Assembly: GCF_019753765.1 (NCBI RefSeq)
Contig: NZ_JAIJZW010000002.1
Span: 282,372-346,371 of the forward strand
Length of the DNA stretch: 64,000 nt
Direction: 5' to 3'
DNA from: Microbacterium marinilacus
Lineage (GTDB): Bacteria; Actinomycetota; Actinomycetes; Actinomycetales; Microbacteriaceae
The notes beneath the pieces are model-generated. The model did not search any database and was not told the origin of the DNA. It saw only the letters and a list, made by a program, of their open reading frames with translations. This document shows positions 60,274 to 64,000 of this stretch, piece after piece. Both the position numbers and the translations under genes were made by a program. The stretch's first letter is position 1; each line of letters begins with the position of its first letter.

Positions 60274-62454
60274 ATGCCGTTCACGCTCGACACGCCGCTT
60301 CTCGTGGCGCTGGGAGACAAGCCGGCCAAGGCCCTGTCGCGCGCGTTCGGCATGTCCGCGGCCGGCGACCTCGTCGCGCACTACCCGCGCCGCTACGCGC
60401 TGCGCGGCGAGCTGACGCCCATCCGCGGCCTTCCGGTGGGCGAGCTGGCGACCGTGATCGCCGAGGTCGTGTCCTCGTCGTCGCGACCGATGCGCAACCG
60501 GCGCGGCTCGATGCTCGAGGTGGTCATCGGCGACGGCGAGGGGCACCTGACCCTCACATTCTTCGGCCAGGGGTGGCGCGAGAAGGAGCTGCAGCCCGGT
60601 CGGCGCGGCGTGTTCTCGGGCAAGGTCAGCGCGTACCGCAGCCAGCTGCAGTTCTCCCACCCCGACTATCAGCTGTTCGAGGACGACCGCGCTCCCGGCG
60701 TCGCCGAGGCGGACGAGATCGTCCGCACGCCGATCCCGATCTACCCGGCGACCTCCGTCGTGTCGAGCTGGACCCTGCAGAAGTGGATCGGCGACGTGCT
60801 CGACCACCTGGGCGACGTGCCCGACCCGCTTCCCGAGGCGTTGCGTACGGAGGAGCGCCTGTTGACGGCCCGCGAGGCGCTCGAGTGGATCCACCGACCG
60901 CAGCAGAGGGACCAGATCGACGCGGCCCGCGCCACGCTGCGGATGCACGAGGCGCTCGTCCTGCAGACGGCGCTGGCGCAGCAGCGCCAGTCGGTGCGGA
61001 TGATGTCGGCGACGACCCGTGCAGCCCGGCCGGCCGGGCTTCTCGAGCGCTTCGACGCCGCGCTGCCGTTCGAGCGCACGCCCGACCAGGTCACGGTCGG
61101 CGCGCAGATCGCGGCGGACCTCACCGCCGAGTGGCCGATGAACCGGCTCGTCCAGGGCGAGGTCGGGTCGGGCAAGACCCTCGTGGCGCTGCGCGCCATG
61201 CTGCAGGTCGCCGAGTCGGGCGGGCAGTCGGCGCTCATCGCGCCGACGGAGGTGCTCGCCGCGCAGCACCTCCGATCGATGACCCGCATGCTGGGCCCCG
61301 CGCTCGCCCCCGAGCTGATGCCCACCCTGCTGACCGGGCAGATGCCGGCCGCGCTGCGGCGGAAGGCAGCTCTGCGGGTCGCGTCGGGCCAGGCGCTCAT
61401 CGTGGTCGGCACCCACGCGCTGCTCAGCCAGGGCACGACCTTCGCCGACCTGGGCCTCGTGGTGGTCGACGAGCAGCATCGCTTCGGCGTGGAGCAGCGC
61501 GAGACGCTGCGAGCCAAGGGTACGAGCCCCCACGCCCTCGTGCTGACGGCCACGCCCATCCCGCGCACCGTCGCCATGACCGTCTTCGGCGACCTCGACG
61601 TGTCGACGATCAGGACGATGCCGGCCGGTCGTGCCGGGATCGAGACGTTCGTGGCGCCGATCGCCGAGAAGCCGGCCTGGTTCGGCCGCGTCTGGGACCG
61701 GGCGGCCGAGGAGGCCGACAAGGGCCATCAGGTGTTCGTCGTGTGCTCGGCGATCGACGCCGAGAAGGCGGCGGCGGCTCCAGGGGCGGACGACGGCACG
61801 GGCGAGGCGGCGGCGCCTGTCGAGGGAGAGGCGTCACGACCGCACTGGGGCGTCGTGCAGGTCGCCGAGATGCTGGCGCGTCATCCGCGCGTCGGCAGGC
61901 TGCGTGTCGCGACGCTGCACGGCCGGCTGCCTGCCGAGGAGAAGGACCGCATCATGCAGGACTTCGCGCGCGGCGACGTCGACGTGCTCGTCGCCACCAC
62001 CGTCATCGAGGTCGGAGTCGACGTGCCGAACGCCTCGACCATGGTCATCCTCGACGCCGACCGGTTCGGGGTCTCGCAGCTTCACCAGCTGCGCGGTCGT
62101 GTCGGGCGCGGGGGAGTGCCGGGGCTGTGCCTTCTCGTGACGGAGGCCGAGCAGGGCACGGTCGCGCGTGAGCGCGTCGAGGCGGTGGCCGCGACGCTCG
62201 ACGGCTTTGAGCTCGCCGAAGTCGACCTGGAGCTGCGCGGAGAGGGCGACGTGCTCGGCGACGCGCAGTCCGGCGTGCGCTCGTCGCTGCGCCTGCTGCG
62301 CGTCGTGAAGGACGCGGAGCTCATCGCCCAGGCGCGCGGTCAGGCCGAGCGCATCCTCGAGGCCGATCCGACGCTCGCCGGGCACGCCGGTCTCGCGGAG
62401 GCGCTGGAACGCCGCGTCACGCAGGAGGAGCGGGCCGCCCTCGCCAAGTCGTGA
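60274..62454 (+). CDS. recG: ATP-dependent DNA helicase RecG
   Basis: Branched-DNA helicase for stalled replication forks and Holliday junctions. The 726-residue protein has an N-terminal wedge/OB domain (about 60-200), then superfamily 2 motifs: Walker A GEVGSGKT at 295-302, DEQH near 399, TATPIPRT, VEVGVDVPNA-type motif V (EVGVDVPNAS) and QLRGRVGRG (motif VI). An Ala/Gly/Asp-rich insert (AAAAPGADDGTGEAAAP) between the helicase lobes is actinobacterial. TAAACT (60262-60267) ends 6 nt before the ATG, supporting a leaderless start. Confidence 0.96.
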   Translation: MPFTLDTPLLVALGDKPAKALSRAFGMSAAGDLVAHYPRRYALRGELTPIRGLPVGELATVIAEVVSSSSRPMRNRRGSMLEVVIGDGEGHLTLTFFGQGWREKELQPGRRGVFSGKVSAYRSQLQFSHPDYQLFEDDRAPGVAEADEIVRTPIPIYPATSVVSSWTLQKWIGDVLDHLGDVPDPLPEALRTEERLLTAREALEWIHRPQQRDQIDAARATLRMHEALVLQTALAQQRQSVRMMSATTRAARPAGLLERFDAALPFERTPDQVTVGAQIAADLTAEWPMNRLVQGEVGSGKTLVALRAMLQVAESGGQSALIAPTEVLAAQHLRSMTRMLGPALAPELMPTLLTGQMPAALRRKAALRVASGQALIVVGTHALLSQGTTFADLGLVVVDEQHRFGVEQRETLRAKGTSPHALVLTATPIPRTVAMTVFGDLDVSTIRTMPAGRAGIETFVAPIAEKPAWFGRVWDRAAEEADKGHQVFVVCSAIDAEKAAAAPGADDGTGEAAAPVEGEASRPHWGVVQVAEMLARHPRVGRLRVATLHGRLPAEEKDRIMQDFARGDVDVLVATTVIEVGVDVPNASTMVILDADRFGVSQLHQLRGRVGRGGVPGLCLLVTEAEQGTVARERVEAVAATLDGFELAEVDLELRGEGDVLGDAQSGVRSSLRLLRVVKDAELIAQARGQAERILEADPTLAGHAGLAEALERRVTQEERAALAKS

Positions 62455-62472
62455 CGGATAGGGTGGCCTGTG

Positions 62473-62580
62473 ATGCGTCGCCTTCGGCGACCAGGTCGAG
62501 CGATGCGTCGCTCGTCGACCACGTTGAGCGAGTCAGCAGAACGAGCGAGTCGAAATGAGAACGAAGTGACTGAGTCGAAA
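62473..62580 (+). repeat. REP-like intergenic repeat at the 5' end of coaD
   Basis: A run of degenerate repeats with GCGATGCGTCGC, GCGTCGCCTTCGGCGACC, GTTGAGCGAGTC, ACGAGCGAGTCGAAA and TGAGTCGAAA units. Such TTGAGCGAG...GAGTCGAAA elements occur between genes in many Microbacterium genomes (recalled, not searched). It lies between a TAGGGT -10 (62459-62464) and the coaD core and is open in the coaD frame. Confidence 0.6.
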
Positions 62581-63078
62581 TCCAGCCGGATCGCCGTCGT
62601 CCCCGGATCGTTCGACCCGCCGACCCTGGGGCATCTCGACGTGATCCGCCGCGCGGCCGGCCTCTACGACGAACTGCACGTGCTCGTCGTCCACAACCCC
62701 GACAAGGCGGCGATGCTGCCGATCGCGCAGCGCATGTCGCTGCTGGAGGAGTCGATCGCCGCAGAGGGCGTCGAGGGCAAGGTCGTGGTGGGGTCTTGGA
62801 GCGTGGGCCTGCTCGTCGACTACGCGCAGGAGGTCGGCGCGGGCGTGCTCGTCAAGGGCATCCGCTCCCAGGTCGACGTGGCGTACGAGACCCCGATGGC
62901 GGTCGTGAACCGGCACCTCGCCGGCATCGAGACAGTGTTCCTGCTGCCGGAGCCGTCGCACGCCCTCGTGTCCAGCTCGCTCGTGCGGCAGGTGGCGGGG
63001 CTCGGCGGCGACGTCTCCCCGTACGTCCCGGGAGCGGTCGCGCGCTTCCTCGCCAAGGCCAGCGCCAACGACTTCTGA
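62566..63078 (+). CDS. coaD: Phosphopantetheine adenylyltransferase
   Basis: Penultimate step of coenzyme A synthesis. From GTG 62566 the 170-residue protein has the nucleotidyltransferase motif [16 protein letters not shown] (TxGH), [13 protein letters not shown], and [16 protein letters not shown], all intact. The frame is also open upstream to GTG 62470 / ATG 62473, which lie directly after a TAGGGT -10; that longer start would add about 32 residues encoded by a REP-like repeat. The shorter start is given because homologues begin near SSRIAVVPG. Confidence 0.92.
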   Translation: MTESKSSRIAVVPGSFDPPTLGHLDVIRRAAGLYDELHVLVVHNPDKAAMLPIAQRMSLLEESIAAEGVEGKVVVGSWSVGLLVDYAQEVGAGVLVKGIRSQVDVAYETPMAVVNRHLAGIETVFLLPEPSHALVSSSLVRQVAGLGGDVSPYVPGAVARFLAKASANDF

Positions 63079-63143
63079 GATCCTCGGTCGCAGCGCGGCC
63101 GGTCTGCGGTCCGGCGCCGAGGGCGCGCGGGTAGCATCGAAGG

Positions 63144-63698
63144 GTGAGACCTCGATTTTCCGGACCGTTCGTGCTGTCCGCGCACGACATCTCGCGCAAG
63201 CCGGGCGAGATGCGCGAGCACACGCTGACCATCCCGGCGCCGGCCCGCTGGGGCGAGGGCATCGTCTCCGTCCCGGCCGGCAAGGAGCTCAACCTGGAGG
63301 TGCGCCTCGAGTCGGTGCACGAGGGCATCCTGGTGTCGGGGACCGTCGACACCGAGTACGAGGGCGAGTGCGGGCGGTGCCTGCGGGAGATCGCCGCGCC
63401 CGTCGAAGTCGAGTTTCAGGAGCTTTTCGAGTATCCTGGGCAGGAAGCGGCTGACTTCGAGGTTCAAGACGACCACGTGGATCTTGAAACTCTTGTCAGA
63501 GACGCGACCGTTCTGGCGCTCCCGTTTCAGCCGGTCTGTCAGCCGGATTGCCCCGGCCTCGATCCGGTCACGGGTGAGCGGCGGACGGAACCGGCAAGCG
63601 AGCAGGATGCGCCCGTCGACCCTCGATGGGCAGCGCTCCAGAACCTCACCGACCACGGATCGGCGTCTGACGCCGCCCGCGATACAGAAGAGAGCTGA
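63144..63698 (+). CDS. DUF177 / YceD-family protein
   Basis: A 184-residue protein of the YceD (DUF177) family, linked to large-subunit rRNA accumulation and found before rpmF in most bacteria. Two cysteine pairs, ECGRC and CQPDC, could bind zinc. The N-terminal HDISRKPGEMREH and the late PVDPRWAALQNL segment are typical. GTG 63144 follows TAGCAT (63132-63137) by 6 nt, the leaderless layout. rpmF begins 4 bp after the stop, so the two are coupled. Confidence 0.92.
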   Translation: MRPRFSGPFVLSAHDISRKPGEMREHTLTIPAPARWGEGIVSVPAGKELNLEVRLESVHEGILVSGTVDTEYEGECGRCLREIAAPVEVEFQELFEYPGQEAADFEVQDDHVDLETLVRDATVLALPFQPVCQPDCPGLDPVTGERRTEPASEQDAPVDPRWAALQNLTDHGSASDAARDTEES

Positions 63699-63702
63699 AA
63701 TC

Positions 63703-63912
63703 ATGGCTGGTAACCCCCCGAAGCGGAAGGTCTCCCGCTCCAACACCCGTTCGCGCCGCGCGCAGTGGAAGGCCGAGGCCCCCGCGCTCGTCAAGACGGT
63801 CGAGAACGGCAAGGTCGTCTACAGCCGTCCGCACCAGGCCAAGGTCGTCACCGACTCGCAGGGCACCGAGCTGTTCCTCGAGTACAAGGGCCGCAAGGTC
63901 GCCGACGTCTGA
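63703..63912 (+). CDS. rpmF: 50S ribosomal protein L32
   Basis: A 69-residue basic ribosomal protein starting MAGNPPKRKVSRSNTRSRRA, the standard L32 opening. It is the type without the zinc-binding cysteines found in some paralogues, so it does not need zinc. GAGAG lies before the ATG. Its place between DUF177 and rnc is the usual actinobacterial order. Confidence 0.96.
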   Translation: MAGNPPKRKVSRSNTRSRRAQWKAEAPALVKTVENGKVVYSRPHQAKVVTDSQGTELFLEYKGRKVADV

Positions 63913-63922
63913 TCGGCAGCCC

Positions 63923-64000
63923 GTGACGCACACCGCTCGCGGGCTCGCGCACCTGACCGAGAAGCTCGGCGTCGACATCGACGCCGAGCTTCTCGGCTTG
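63923..64000 (+). CDS. rnc: Ribonuclease III, N-terminal start (partial)
   Basis: Twenty-six codons of a gene cut by the window edge: a GTG start, then LTEKLGVDIDAELLGL, which matches the first helix of RNase III before the catalytic HRSYA motif. Position after rpmF supports the call. The start is 11 nt after the rpmF stop, within reach of co-translation. Catalytic residues are outside the window. Confidence 0.85.
   Translation, partial: MTHTARGLAHLTEKLGVDIDAELLGL

Noticed and set aside
1..64000. CRISPR arrays, prophage, insertion sequences or integration scars
   Set aside because: No spaced direct-repeat array, transposase, integrase or target-site duplication was seen; tRNA genes lack duplicated 3' ends nearby.

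Overview
The window is high-GC, densely coded DNA from an actinobacterium, most likely a Microbacterium-like member of the Microbacteriaceae. The reasons are GC-rich third codon positions, many GTG starts, ATGA/GTGA overlaps, leaderless starts 6-8 nt after a TANNNT hexamer, a LigD/Ku repair pair, a Tad pilus locus, a mycobacterial-type SerA, and the order DUF177-rpmF-rnc. Genus assignment is inference. I saw no phage, insertion sequence or CRISPR array.

Left part (1-28.8 kb): a truncated membrane protein, DUF3039, pncB, murI-rph-rdgB, a LysE exporter, and a guanidine-III riboswitch in front of a guanidinium-exporter-type SMR gene. Divergent ligD and ku follow, then DedA, tRNA-Leu and a Tad locus (ATPase, two membrane proteins, small pilin-like protein, two TadE-like proteins, TadG-like protein). 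Next come an MFS gene, prfB, two unknown membrane proteins, serA, a TetR/MFS efflux pair with a clear operator, leuB, ilvE, a FAH-family hydrolase coupled to an MFS gene, gltX and tRNA-Gln.

Middle part (28.8-45.7 kb): an iron-uptake island. A minus-strand operon encodes two lipoprotein siderophore receptors, a siderophore-interacting flavoreductase, two FecCD permeases and an ATPase. It is followed by an AraC regulator, a heterodimeric ABC exporter in which one half has lost its Walker A motif, and a TetR regulator. A plus-strand operon then encodes an IrtAB/YbtPQ-like ABC pair, a second flavoreductase and an ECF S-component-like membrane protein. Two good and one weak DtxR/IdeR-type iron boxes lie at the three operon heads. 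No siderophore biosynthesis gene is present, so scavenging or export of a product made elsewhere is likely.

Right part (45.7-64 kb): Pr6Pr-like and HdeD membrane proteins, a metallo-beta-lactamase-fold protein, tRNA-Glu, an ECF sigma factor coupled to a DUF4349 membrane protein, and a TerC gene behind a probable yybP-ykoY manganese riboswitch. leuCD follows a leaderless 17-residue leader peptide with four consecutive Leu codons. Then murA, plsC, gpsA-ddl (overlapping by 101 bp), a DUF3515 lipoprotein, thiL, rsmD, recG, coaD (with a REP-like repeat at its 5' end), DUF177, rpmF and the start of rnc.

The main points of interest are the RNA and regulatory elements (guanidine-III, yybP-ykoY, Leu attenuator, iron boxes), the complementary degeneration in the ABC exporter, and the orphan S-component coupled to the IrtAB-like genes. 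No stretch longer than about 300 bases lacks a gene.
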